Shown here one piece after another: positions 22,457 to 33,488 of a stretch of DNA of 64,000 nt. This stretch comes from Cubamyces lactineus (lineage: Eukaryota > Basidiomycota > Agaricomycetes > Polyporales > Polyporaceae): positions 1,736,001 through 1,800,000 of the forward strand of contig JACDTU010000007.1 in the NCBI GenBank assembly GCA_022376465.1, written 5' to 3'. Below the pieces are notes generated by a model. It was not told the origin of the DNA. It made no database searches and was given only the letters and a program-made list of their open reading frames with translations. Position numbers and translations under genes: made by a program. How positions within the stretch are numbered: the stretch's first letter is position 1; every line of letters starts with the position of its first letter.

Positions 22457-24217
22457 ATGCCTTACGCAACAAGCTCCTCTCTGAAGCACATCGTACCTCC
22501 AGAGTGCCTTCCTCCCAGCCCCTCGACACCCTACGACCCTATCGTCGCGGCTGCGCCTCGCGGATGGACTGCTCCTACCACCACGTCTCCAAAGCGCCGC
22601 CGCGACGACGAGGACGACAATGAAAATTCCACTGCCAAGAGGATCCGCTCGATTGATCCAGGTAAGCTTCTCAACGATGATGACTATCTTCCTCAACACT
22701 CTCGACCACCCATTCGAATGGTATACTGATACGTGGCCCATGTAGCCCTCGACGGGATGGGCGTCGAGACCGGCGGAGGCCGCTCGTCGCCAACCTCGTC
22801 GTGCTCTAGCACATTCACGCTTCCCAACTCCCAGGATATAGGCAAGAACAGTCCATACAAGAGCTGGAGGGAGCCTAGTCAGTTCATTTCGATTTCCTTC
22901 CATCGATACGTAGCCTGACCCGCCGACCGCACTCTACAGCTGAGCGTTCGGCGTCTACCATCGACCCGGCGCTTAACCGGACGCCATTAGTAGCGCCCAG
23001 CCCACAGGATGCGTTCGAGGCGATGTACGGGTACGAAAATGAAGCTGATCAATGTATGTCAGTTCAAACGTTGAGACGCGTGGGCTCCATTCTGACTTAC
23101 CTTCCAATAGCTTTCATCGAAGATGACAGTGGTAGTGAGGAGGACGACGGTCCGACGGACATCGTGGAAGCAGACCTCCGCGCAGAGGTCGACACTGTCG
23201 TCGAAGACGAAGGCGCTGCGGAGGCAGCTGCAGGGGCTGTTTTGCCCATGGTGTATCCAGAACGCGAGAAGATCTGGCATGAGCCCGGCTCCTCACCTCT
23301 TGCGTACGACCTCGCTAGCACTAGCGACTCCGAGCAGTCTGCTCCTCGGCCTGTCCTCGAACGTCCACGCAAGATCATTGAGATCAAGCGTGACCATCGC
23401 TCGGTGGATCGCACCTGCGCCAGGAAGCTCGTGGTCCACGCTCAGGCGTGCCTCTTGTGAGTTACCTTCTGTCATTGTCCTTCAAAGTCCTTCGTCCTCA
23501 CCAGGTGGCAGTGCCGACCAACTCCGAGAAGACATTCGTCTCCCTCGTGGCGCCGCCGAGATTGCAAGGCGCAAAATGGTGCAGACGCTCAGTGAGCCAG
23601 ATATCGAACCCATGCCGCACGGCATGAGCGGAAAGGGCACCTCTCCGGGCCCTCGAGATACCGACTACGAGCGTCCTGCGCTCGTTCCACCCAAATCAAA
23701 GTCGGGGTACCGATACATGGCCACCTTTGCTGGCGAGGTCAAACGCTTCTCGATGAACGCATTCCATGGGCCGAAGAGGTGGGCAACGCTCGTCCCCACG
23801 TTCACAGGACAAGCGGCACCCCAAGTCAGAGGGCAGAAGCCGCTCTACTTGACACTCCGCATCCGAGTCCATGCAACCAATGAAGAGCATGACATCCACA
23901 CGGACATCGCCGCGATGCACCTCTTAGCGGAGCATGAGGAGGCCTATGACATCCTGAACGCGGGCGGCTGGCGGGGCCGCACGACGCACGACATCGTCTA
24001 CAACTGGGAGTTGAACCGAATCGCCGCCGAAGCCGTGCAGACGGCGCTTGCAGAAGAAGGGCCCTCCTCCTCGTTCTCAGCAGATTCAGACTCGGATACG
24101 GCTAGTGACGCATCCGACGAAACATGCGTCTCCTTTGGCGACAGCGATGAGGACTCCTTGGACTGGCCCTCCTTCATCGACACATCCCTGTTTGCGGACG
24201 AGGAGCACATCATTTAG
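22457..24217 (+). CDS. Acidic gene B4, divergent partner of A4 (500 aa)
   Basis: Five exons (22457-22661, 22746-22877, 22940-23053, 23111-23456, 23512-24217) join in frame to 500 residues. The N-terminus has a basic bipartite-like cluster (SPKRRRDDEDD, then TAKRIRS), a candidate nuclear signal. The middle is acidic (IEDDSGSEEDDGPTD). A more ordered region follows (GYRYMATFAGEVKRFSMNAF, then LYLTLRIRVHATNEEHD, then HDIVYNWELNRIAAEAV), and the tail is acidic and Ser-rich (DSDSDTASDASDE). I recognise no domain. It is placed in family B by its head-to-head position opposite A4; sequence likeness to B1/B2 is weak. Function unknown. Confidence 0.6.
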
Positions 24218-26380
24218 GGACCTACCTTTGCCTGAACGATACCTACCCTTGGCCGTCGTCACTTATCGATCTGACGAACACGCGACGTCTTATGATCTCA
24301 CGACCTCATGTAACATCACCTCCCTCACCTGCTTTGTATCTATCGTGTTGCTGTGGATGTATTTTGCTATTGCGCTGCTTACCTTGATTGCTTTCATCTA
24401 TTGCTGTACGCTGTACTCACCGTCGTGATTCCGCTGATACGGGCGCTATTGTTGAAAAACCGTGAGAAATAGTTGCGATGTGACCAGATACGAAGTCAAC
24501 AACAGTCACCTGAACAAGACCAGAGAGTGTTATACTGCATTGAATCGCCGTGGAAACAAAGCAGAGCGTATGAGCCCAAGCACAGTAAGAGCCAGAGAGA
24601 CCGAGCGCCAAAGAATAGCGCGAGCATCGTCAGATCAGCCTCGACGTCCATAGCACCGATGCTCGAAGTCGTGTTCCAGGCCACGCAACACCGTGGTAGT
24701 AGTATCAGAGTTCTGGCCACCTCTAAAATAGCACGGGTGGACGACACCACGTGTATTTGAGAACAGTGGACGACATGGCTCTTTGCCTGGGGATCACGAC
24801 TCACAACAGGGCACGTAACACGGCCACACTGGCTCAGTGCGCAACCGCGATCGCGGGTGACGTGTGTATATGCGATTTCATGGCGGCCCAGTGCTTCAGA
24901 CAGCTTTGGAGGGCATGATGCAGAGAACAATGCATGACAGGGGCGAGGTACTTGACGCAGTGGTTAGAGGCGTGATCACTTACAATCGAGAAGTAGATCC
25001 GATTCTCTCATCTTTCCCTCTGCTTGAAGACAGTATTGCATATGACGATATGCAGACTGTCTGAGGATCGCGATTGTTGGGCGAAGACCAACGCCGAGTA
25101 ACACTGGGCACCAGGTGAAGGAGGAGCGTTGGCTCGATGTGATCCACGAGTCGACGAGGGAAATGAACCAAGCATACGTCCTGGGACATCTGAGGCGTTG
25201 ACAAGTAGTGGGAGGAGGACGGGCAGAGCGAGGAGGACGTCGAGTAGGGTGTCCGCTGGCATTGGGGGGGCGAGGAGAGTCCTGGTGCGAGCGCTTTTCC
25301 CGGCTTGGGGACGTGCGCGGTCGCTGTTGTCGATTGGTCACGCTTTTCTTCCCCGTGTGATGTGGCTTCTCTCTCGCCAAAGTGTGGCTAAGCGCCGGCA
25401 CATCGTCCGCGACGGAGCTCCCTTCAACGCACAGAACATCGCAAAAGCCAGCTCATACGCTGTCCAGGACTATATAGCCACACTTAAAGCGTATACTTCT
25501 AAGCAACATCATATTCCGCGAGGCCATTGACAGCATTTATAGATCTCAGTACACTGCGTACTGGGAGTCCATGAGGACGGCGGTCTAGGTCTGACGTTTA
25601 CTCAACCATCGAGCACCACACATCGCTGGCGAGTGGGGAAATTTCGCGTACGATGTGTGGTGTCTACGGAGTAGGATGCTGCGGAATGAGAAAGAAGAGG
25701 TGCTGACCAGACGCCTGAGCATTATCCCGGAAATGCAGCGGGTTTACGAGAGTGTATGCTCTCTGAGCCTCTCTCGAATGAGGCGAAGGTGTATACGTGA
25801 CACCGTGGATTTGACTTGTGCGCTATACGTAGATTTGAATTGACGCGATGACATGGACAGGTACAATAATGAGGTGGCCGTTGGGTGTAAGAGAGAGGCT
25901 CAGAGTGAGGGCAGCATCTGGCACGTCGATATCGGGCTTACATAAACGATCGCTGTGCGATAGACGCCCGATTTGCTCCGGCGCCTCCTGAGGCCTGAGC
26001 CACGGTCGCGTTGCACAACCCCTCTTTGATTTCTACGTAGGGAACCGCTAGATGGTGTTGGTGTGCATCACAACTAAGAGTAAAAATTAGCAACGAGAAT
26101 TATGAGCCATTCATTAGAATAAGCGTTGTAGCGATCTAGGGATGTCAACAGATAGTAATGTCACGTGATCGCGATTCGGGTGGCTAGTGCTAGTAGGACG
26201 CGATGGCCTTTGTCTTCGCCAGATTCCTTCTCAATCCCCCGGCGATCTCGTGAATACCGCGCGGCTCAGCGGAGACACAAGTTTCCCTCTCAAAGAACAT
26301 ATTTCCCGCTAAACTCTCGTGCGGCATCTTGTCCCTTTACCTCGATTGTCGAACTGTCGGGTTCCCCGTCAACAACCACC
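24218..26380. other. Intergenic, B4 to B5; possible small minus-strand gene near 25.0-25.3 kb
   Basis: Most of this stretch has no supported gene. On the minus strand, 25262-25008 could encode a short protein starting MPADTLLDVLLALPVLLPLL, a signal-peptide-like or membrane segment. About 120-130 bp upstream of it is the octamer (25384-25391, reading TTAGCCAC toward it), and a TATATAG lies at about 25480. I could not complete a splice model, so it is noted here and not called a gene. Confidence 0.3.
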
Positions 26381-27832
26381 ATGCAGTCGCGAAGGCAATA
26401 TGGGTTTGTCTCTCAGGATAATTGGAGGTAAGCTCTTCTATTATTTCTGGCATTCGCTTGGCTAACGCTTGTATTATCTTCACTGAGCAGTCGTACAGAA
26501 AGGAAACGGCATTGGATTGGGGATGGACAAGGGGACGGGGATGGCATTGACGTAGGTGTAAAACGTCAACGAGTAGACGACAAAGGTACGCAATCCAACA
26601 AAGAGTATAACAAGAACTCTCCAATGATATATAAAACCTCCATGACAGTTGCCTATGTAAATGATGTACACGGCAACAACGTCAAGGAGAGCGACGCACC
26701 CATCGATCTCACCCGTTACCGTGAAGAGGAGACTGGGGATGACTACAGCGATGAATGTGTGTTCTACTGTCTGTGCGCCCATCGTAACCACAAATCAATT
26801 CCCTGTCTAGATATACTGGACGAGGATCTGAACAGGCCTGGAGAGCACGAAGCCCAATCATCTACCGCAACCGATAGTCAACCCAACGACGTCGCCATGT
26901 CGGACACCTCGAATGCTGCCCCCTCTGCCCATCAACCCCCTCCCGCTTTCTTTGCAGTGGATAATAATGATGATAATGCGGAGATAGATGACGAGCTGAA
27001 GGCGGATTTGTTGGAGTACATCAACTCCCCGAGCCCTGACGATGACGGCCCCCTTCCGATCCCGGTGGTCCTGAAGCCTCGCTGGTGTGCTCCAGGGCCA
27101 TCTCCTCTATTCCAAGGCTACGTTGCTGATCACCCTACGACGAATGCAAGCTACGACTATCCGATGCTCTATGAAACTGCCAAAGAAGACGCGGACAATT
27201 CATCTCCTTCTAGCGTGCTTTCTCATCACAAACGAGTACTGAAGAAGGCTATTCGTCGCTTCAAGACGGATGACACTGGGCTTTGCAAGAATCTTCATCA
27301 CATTCGTACTTGCGTGTGGCTTTGCAACCTCCCTTACGACTCGAGGGAGCGCGAGCCCTCGCCCAAAGCCCACCGACTGCTCCAGAATCGCTTAAACCAG
27401 TTCCACAGGGGTGGTCGAACTCGTGTCCTGAGGATGTACAATGACAAGGCGCCCCTCGCAATGAAAGGGACTCCGGCGCAAGATTCGGGTCCTAGAGGTC
27501 AGCTGTACATCCACGACAGAAAGTACCAGTACCGTCCAGTGTTCGATGCACGCGGGGATCCAATCGACTTCGCGGATGTTTCGGACAACTATCCACCTGA
27601 CGGCCCATTCGCGTTGCTGGTTGGGAGGATACTACAAGTCACTTTCTCTAGGCCGACTATCGAAGGAAAGGACATGGAAGGCGATGACGAGGACGAAGAC
27701 GGGGACGAACGGCTGCAGATCTACGTCTATCCGGATGAAGCGGCAGTTTCGTTTTGGTTGCGCAGCGCGAAGCCGTACGTCAAACAAACGCGTCAGCCGA
27801 AGTCTCGCAAGCACCGCAAGTCTAGGTCGTAA
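26381..27832 (+). CDS. Acidic gene B5 of unknown function (423 aa)
   Basis: Four exons (26381-26427, 26491-26585, 26649-26756, 26811-27832) join in frame to 423 residues. The N-terminus is basic and Gly/Asp-rich. Next come DLTRYREEETGDD, reminiscent of the YDLSAYKEEP block of gene C, and a long acidic, Pro-rich stretch. A central basic region follows (HHKRVLKKAIRRFKTDD), then YQYRPVFDARGDPIDF, FALLVGRILQVTFSRP, an acidic run (GDDEDEDGDE), and a Lys/Arg/Ser-rich end (KSRKHRKSRS). No known domain was recognised. Its stop codon TAA lies exactly at the insertion point of a LINE fragment, so its original 3' UTR has been pushed 0.6 kb away. No A-type partner is visible upstream. Confidence 0.6.
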
Positions 27833-27846
27833 CACCCCAACTTCTT
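27832..27846. repeat. 15 bp target-site duplication, poly(A) side of LINE
   Basis: ACACCCCAACTTCTT, repeated exactly at 28415-28429. It includes the last base of the B5 stop codon. Confidence 0.85.
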
Positions 27847-28414
27847 TTTTTTTTTGTTTTTTTTTTTGGTGGAGCGCATAATGCCCTGGAACACAGTGAT
27901 CCCCATTGGGGCCTGTTGTGTATTCCGGGACCACCGTAGCAGTCGGGCGCGCTAATGACTCAAGAAGGGTTTTTCCCCAAAAGCGTCAGGTCGAGTGTAC
28001 CAGTTATGTCATTATTACTGCGAGGAAATGCCATTTACGCACTTCGTGTGGGACTGAAGGAGGTCGAATCCTCCAGGGCCACGAGCACCCTGTCATCTGC
28101 CTCTCTTTATACCCACTAAAACCCCGCCATCTCATACCCAATTGGGTGGGAGGCAGTTCGTATTTTCAAGGATTACGCTCCATGTTGCTTCTACCTCTTC
28201 TGGGTCTTTCGCTTTCTTTTCTAAGAATGGTGCAGTGGCCCAGCGATCGAGCGCTAATCGCCGGTTTATGGTCGCGAACCATTTATTTTCGATCTCCGCG
28301 TTTGTGAACTCTCGTCCCTCATTTTGTATTACCCGCTCACATCGGAGTTTCCATATGAGGTAGACTGCTTCGGTGGCGAGGATTGTCCATAGACGTTCTC
28401 TGTCTACCATTCGC
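27847..28414 (-). mobile_element. 5'-truncated non-LTR retrotransposon (LINE) insertion
   Basis: Read on the minus strand, the insert starts inside a coding frame (from 28414; VDRERLWTILATEAVYLIWK, then AEIENKWFATINRRL, ending LPPNWV and TGA at about 28132). It continues as a 3' UTR and ends in a poly(A) tract, seen as T runs at 27846-27868 on the plus strand. It is flanked by 15 bp direct repeats. The peptide matches the extreme C-terminus of fungal Tad-like LINE ORF2 products, beyond the reverse transcriptase, from memory of the pattern LIWKxRCERVI. The 94-codon remnant has no stops, so the insertion is young. It encodes no enzyme and cannot move by itself. Confidence 0.85.
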
Positions 28415-28429
28415 ACACCCCAACTTCTT
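28415..28429. repeat. 15 bp target-site duplication, 5' side of LINE
   Basis: Exact copy of 27832-27846 in the same orientation. Confidence 0.85.
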
Positions 28430-29482
28430 GTATCGGTCTGTCCTCGCCCTTTTTTAACTATATGCACATTGCTGATATACCTTTTAATTCACAGACGGTA
28501 TTATATCTATCTGAACACTTAAGCGAACCCTCTCAAGACGACTGTGCTGCCGGCGCCGCGACGTGTTGTCTAGTGCTTACCGTATCAATGCTGTCTACGA
28601 CTATACATGCGTACGGTATATCTTGTATATCTACACCTGCATACATTAGACAGGTTCTATATCTTACATGGCGTTAGTGCTCGTGTTATGCTACAATGGT
28701 TTGGGGAGTTGCGTTGCGGTTGGCGTCACTGTGAGGGAAAGCCGGGAGAGACCATCTCGATAACCTTAGTGTAGCTCGCTTTACTCTGATAGCATACGCT
28801 CTCAAGTCCATCCGGCCTCCATGCTATACAACCGCCTTTTGACGCGTTTATGTGAGGTTTCTAGGAGCTCCTACTCCCAATCAACCGTTCTGGTGCGAGT
28901 GGCGCGGGACCGCATCGATTGCCTCCCGCGCTGCAGGGCTCCGCCAATCTTGTTCCCAAGATCAACACAATAGCTCAGAGTCTGATTGTTGGTAGCTTTA
29001 CTGCCTAAAAGCGACCGCGTTTCTCAAGGGGTCAAACGGTAGTCAAAGAGCCATGACGTGCCCAGCGTAGACCCCCAAAGGGGACAATGGATCAAAGAGT
29101 GACGTCCCGTGACCGCGACCCCAGCCAACGCATGTCCCGAGCCTGTGGCCCTCGCAGTTTAGCCACGACCCGCGCCTTTTGAACCCAGGCTTCTCACTTT
29201 CTCCCCTCTCTTTGTGCAACCACCATCTGGAGGGTCGCTGCCCGCTACATTCTCATCTACACACTAACCGACGCGCTTGGCCATGGGCTCTTCCTGAGGC
29301 TCTATCATTTCCTACATTGTCCCTTGCTCGATATCCACCAGGTTTCTTCCATCTTCTCCCTCACATCACACCCACATCACACCCGCCTCAACGCACAGCA
29401 GTATCCATATAACTACAGGTAACCCTCAGTATGGTTTGGAGAGATCTGCCGATTATTCGGTGCTGATACAATCCTTCCAGCG
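28430..29482. promoter_or_regulatory. Displaced B5 3' flank and B6 promoter
   Basis: The first few hundred bases must be the original 3' flank of B5, moved by the LINE. The octamer TTAGCCAC is at 29159-29166, followed by a leader that resembles the B1 and B2 leaders (for example the words CCATCTGGA and GCCCGCTA). A 5' UTR intron of about 61 bp (GTAACC at 29420 to AG at 29480) precedes the B6 start codon. Confidence 0.45.
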
Positions 29483-30775
29483 ATGTCATTCGTCAACGGA
29501 TTCAGCCGCATCAACGACAATGACCTCAGTGCACTTTGTGAGCCTCGCTGGACTCCAGCGAGTCTTAGGAGCACACGGCCGCCTCCTCGCTTCCGGACTG
29601 ACCTTATGACATGTACGTCGACATTCTGGCTGCCGATGTGCGCTCAACCTTAACCACGTCCATTCACAGTCGCCCCGGAAAATGTTTGCAGTCTCGCCGC
29701 CGCCGCTCTCGAACTGCATCACGGTGTGTAGTAATTGTGTCGCGTTTGTGCCTATGAGGGTTGGATACTAATGCGATATGGGCGACAGACAAGCGTCGCA
29801 AGCTACAGAGACAACTCTTAACCCGTGTCCCTTCCGTGGTAGGGTCTTTGGTCGATTTGGCCAACTCAACGAACTGTGAGTTGTGTTCTATACAGTCATG
29901 TGAACTCGAGGCAAACCTGATGTTCACGTTTCATAGCGCTTTCGTCTACTGGGAAACCGGGGGAAAGCAAAGGTACGCATTCTTTATAGCTGTCTTCACA
30001 GGAAGCTTATAACTATGCTTCTGATATTTAGGCTGGACGCCATTCTCTCAATCGTGCTCTGCCTCGGGTAGCCTGCAAATGTCTGGTCGCGTACATATGG
30101 CTACGTCGAACAATCAACTCCACACCACAATATATGAAGTCGAGGAAGAAGAGGACTCCGAGTCGATTGGGTCGCTGGACGAGGAGGAATTCGTCATGAT
30201 GCGACCAGCCACAAAAGCTCGGCTGTCTCAGCCACTCGACGTGACTGTAGAATGCGTATCCATCCCGGGACTCTCCAGCGACAACAGCAAGGTGTCACAT
30301 GCGTCCATGCGTCCTCTCGATGGGTCTTTCAGGCTTTCTTCTATATTCTGGACGCCGCCTCCGACCGCCACTTCCCTTGCACAAGTTGCCAAAGAGTACT
30401 TGCGCATCGCCGAGCGTCCTAGGCCTGCTCTCCGGGGAAGACCAGGGCCATTCATTCACGCTATATACGAAGAAGAGGAGACGCCGTTCATTCATATGAA
30501 ACCTACCATAGGGCACCCCATGGTTCGTACGAAGGGGAGGAAAGGGACTCCCCGTCGCCCAAAGACTCGCATGCCGCCCAACGAGAACGTATCGTGAGTG
30601 CCCAAAATAATCTGGCTGCAGACAAAGGCATTGACATGCGCACTTCTGCAGACCATTTGTTGCCGAGCACGCGGTATACCCACGGACTGCCAGTGTGCCC
30701 AAGCCAAGGACTGTACGGGCCGTTTCTCGCTCCCTTAACGAAAGGCCTCTCTTCGGGTTCTTTCCCGCTGCTTAA
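29483..30775 (+). CDS. Pair-family B-like gene B6 (330 aa)
   Basis: Six exons (29483-29612, 29670-29723, 29789-29875, 29937-29972, 30032-30593, 30652-30775) join in frame to 330 residues. Exon 2 is 54 nt and encodes FAPENVCSLAAAALELHH, matching in length, phase and pattern the 54 nt exon of B1 and B2 (HGIVSLTAAAKMLYE). The exon before it ends PPPRFRTDLM in B6 and PPRARYDRII in B2. The protein goes on with a basic, Leu-rich stretch, an acidic segment (YEVEEEEDSESIGSLDEEE), Pro/Arg-rich repeats (RPRPALRGRPGP), and the end VSRSLNERPLFGFFPAA. It has the octamer upstream but no divergent A partner. It is the most complete B-type gene whose kinship is shown by exon structure. Function unknown. Confidence 0.6.
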
Positions 30776-32689
30776 CTGGCCATATCGTTGCGCTCTTCCA
30801 GCGTTGGCCAGTCCCTAGATTCCCCCTTGCCCTTTGCCAGGAGTGGCGCGGTCCTTGCAGTACTCTAGTAGAGACATTCATCTTTCCTTTTTTTCTCGGA
30901 CTTGCACCATTCATCTTTCTCGTACACGTCGCAAACGCTATCCTTATTCCTCCTCCATCTCCTGCCTGTTGTCAGTTACCATCCCTCGCTCTCCCATGCT
31001 ATCATAGTGCTAGTATCTCTCTCTCTATCCCGTTTTCACCCTATTGCTCTCCGCGACTGATTGCTATCTCCGTACTTCCCATTGCATTCCAGCCCATCTC
31101 GAGCTCCGACGCAACTCCCATTGGCCAGAAAACACGTCCACGCTACATTTACCCCTTTGCATATCTCTGTACAATACTCTACCGGTCTGAAGGGCCGTGC
31201 CATTCTCCGTTTGTCGATAGTCTTATTCAGCTACAAAACGCCTTTCATCGCGAGAGTTGTGTATGGGCAGTGGCCGCCGTTCTTTTGTGAGCCTCTGAGA
31301 ATATTACCCAAATGACGGTAGACGATGGGTCAACGCTTCAACTCCGCTGGCCGCCCCGTGCCACTCGCGCTTGGTTGAGTCGCCGCGAGCCGCCGAAGTT
31401 CTCTCTGTTCTCTCACCTCTCAGTGCGTCCTTTCGTTTATAGGCTTGTAACCTTTGAGCCCTTTGAGTTCTGTTTGTATGCCAATTGTACACAATGGCGG
31501 CAAACGATCTTTCTGGACATCTCTCTCTTCTTTGAGCGATACGGGCCTTTGAACACTACCCTTTGACATCTTTGTCTCGGGACAACGAATGCTCGCGTCA
31601 TCGACATTCCTTCCACGAGCCTCAGACAAAGCCGCTCCAACATACCATATTGTCAACGAACCCTGACAACAGCATTATCACGAACAGACATATATATTAA
31701 GAACTGGCATGGACGTTTTGTGCCCGTCGGTCATCCACGCCTCCAGCACCTCCCGCCTATGGGAGCCCCTTGATCATACCCTATCATCTTCACACCACGA
31801 CGGCCCAACACGATATATGCGAACATCGTTCGATATTGAACGACCCCCGAAGCCCCATGGATTGCTTGACTGCGATCGTAAACGAACCTAAAGAGTCGCC
31901 TGTACCCCCTGGCCACCTCAACGCTCATCGTGAGCCTCAGGATGCGGAGCAATTAAGCAACATGCGGAGGTCTCCCCGCGCTTCATTTGGTCTCTTACTT
32001 CGTAAGTCGACATCCCGCTTGTCAATGCGATATCGAATTCACGCGCACTCCCATCCCCAAGTACAGTGTGTAGCCCTGCGGCAGCCATTTATACGCTCTA
32101 CCAACGTGCGTAGCGAGTATGCCCAACTCGTACAAAGCAGAGTCGATGTTGACGTATGCCCGATGCCAGACGACCGCCGTGACGGGAAAAGATCACTCAT
32201 CCCAGAGACCTGGTGGGTGCCTCACACAGCGCGGGGGGATCAATCATATCGCCGGTTCTTTGGTGGAATCGGTCGATGGGCCGAGTGGTAAGGTGGTCTC
32301 ACACGCTGGGATCGCATTCACATAGCTCACCACCCGTACATGCAGCGATTCCGTAGATTGAGTCCAGCGCGTCCAGATCCTACCTCTTCCTGATGGCGAT
32401 GCTAGTGAAGCATACGTAGGCAGCGGGAAAACCAGGTAACGCTCCCGATGACGTTCGCATGTGAACAAAACCACACGACCTATCCGCATTCAAAGAATCA
32501 TTCACGAAAACCATCCCACAATGCCTCGTATACGTTCGCTGTGAAAGATGGGCAACGTCAAGGTAGTGTAACTCAACAAGGGCAAGGTTCAAGGCCTTAC
32601 CGCGTGTGTCAACTTCTCGTGGATCTACCCTGTTGAACCCTATGTGTCCAAATCCTCCACTTTTCATCATTTTGATGCGGATTTTGTTG
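30776..32689. other. Degenerate region with possible decayed coding sequence
   Basis: A TATA-like TATATATTAAG lies at 31690. A short open stretch from ATG 31858 (MDCLTAIVNEPKESPVPPG, ending at GTAAGT near 32004) and another near 32150-32291 look like exons, but I could not join them. They may be the upstream part of the decayed gene C copy just downstream. Confidence 0.3.
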
Positions 32690-32850
32690 TCGCAAGACTG
32701 GAGAGCACTTTACCGTTCGTACCGACGAGGCGGCGAACGAGTGCCGCGGAGGCATGAAGCAGTCGAAGAGATAGAGGCCGAGATAAAGTAGAAGATTCAA
32801 GCGGCGGATGGCGAAGAACTGAACTTGTGCGAAGATATCCTCGATCCTAG
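32690..32850 (+). pseudogene. Decayed copy of gene C (C-terminal block)
   Basis: The frame reading CRKTGEHFTVRTDEAANE matches RKTGELFTVRTDEAAGE of gene C. DNA likeness continues for about 100 bp further through the Lys/Glu-rich helix, but with several stop codons (for example TAG near 32784 and 32790-32800) and small length changes. Gene C is open at every one of these positions. This is therefore a pseudogene fragment, probably the end of a once complete second gene C. Confidence 0.7.
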
Positions 32851-33488
32851 TGTAGCGTGTAGCTGGCCAAGCTGCGTATGGAGGTATCGCCCCTTGAATT
32901 CTCGTAGCCATCGCCGGCAGCCTGATATGCCTTTATCTTCAGGTACTCGACTTGCATGCATGGCCTCGGAATGGTCCTCCTATTTTGTATACGATCTCGT
33001 TGTAACCAACTGGCAGTCGATGAGATACCGCTGAAACCGCTCTTCGAGTCTACGCCTGGTCAACACCGTTCTCGAATCATAGCCTATCCGCGCTTGAGAG
33101 CAAACACGCCACCCACACGCACCACCCGCCACTCACCTGGAACTCACTCCCATGTAGGAAAACAAGAAGGCTCGAGTATCAACACTCAACGCCGTGTTAC
33201 ACGTCTCTTGAGATCTACTCACCCAACATCCGCCGGGTCGCGCGCAAAGTTCCTCTGAACTTTGAAAAGTATTATCGCGAGCGACAGCGATACTGTACAA
33301 GCAAGTCATGTACGATAACAGTCCATGAAATGTTAAGTCGTATGGGGGTAAACGAGGTAGAAAATCGTCCACGTCCTGTGCATCAGCAATCGCTACCGCA
33401 ACCACCCCAACATCATCAGCGCACGGCACAGTCTAGCATCCCATGATATACACCTCCCACATAGGCGAGGCTTTGAGGAAAGGACATC
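32851..33488. other. Intergenic, no supported gene
   Basis: Only short unrelated frames. It includes the 3' flank of the TVP38-type gene. Confidence 0.35.

Noticed and set aside
1..24217. Divergent gene pairs as a homeodomain (HD1/HD2) mating-type locus
   Set aside because: The layout is similar, but no A or B protein shows a homeodomain WF-x-N-x-R motif, and the usual neighbour MIP is absent.
25008..25262. Small secreted protein
   Set aside because: The hydrophobic start is suggestive and the octamer lies upstream, but the frame has no supported end or introns.
28040..28080. tRNA-like GGTCGAATCC word
   Set aside because: It lies in the LINE 3' region; no acceptor, D or anticodon stems can be formed around it.
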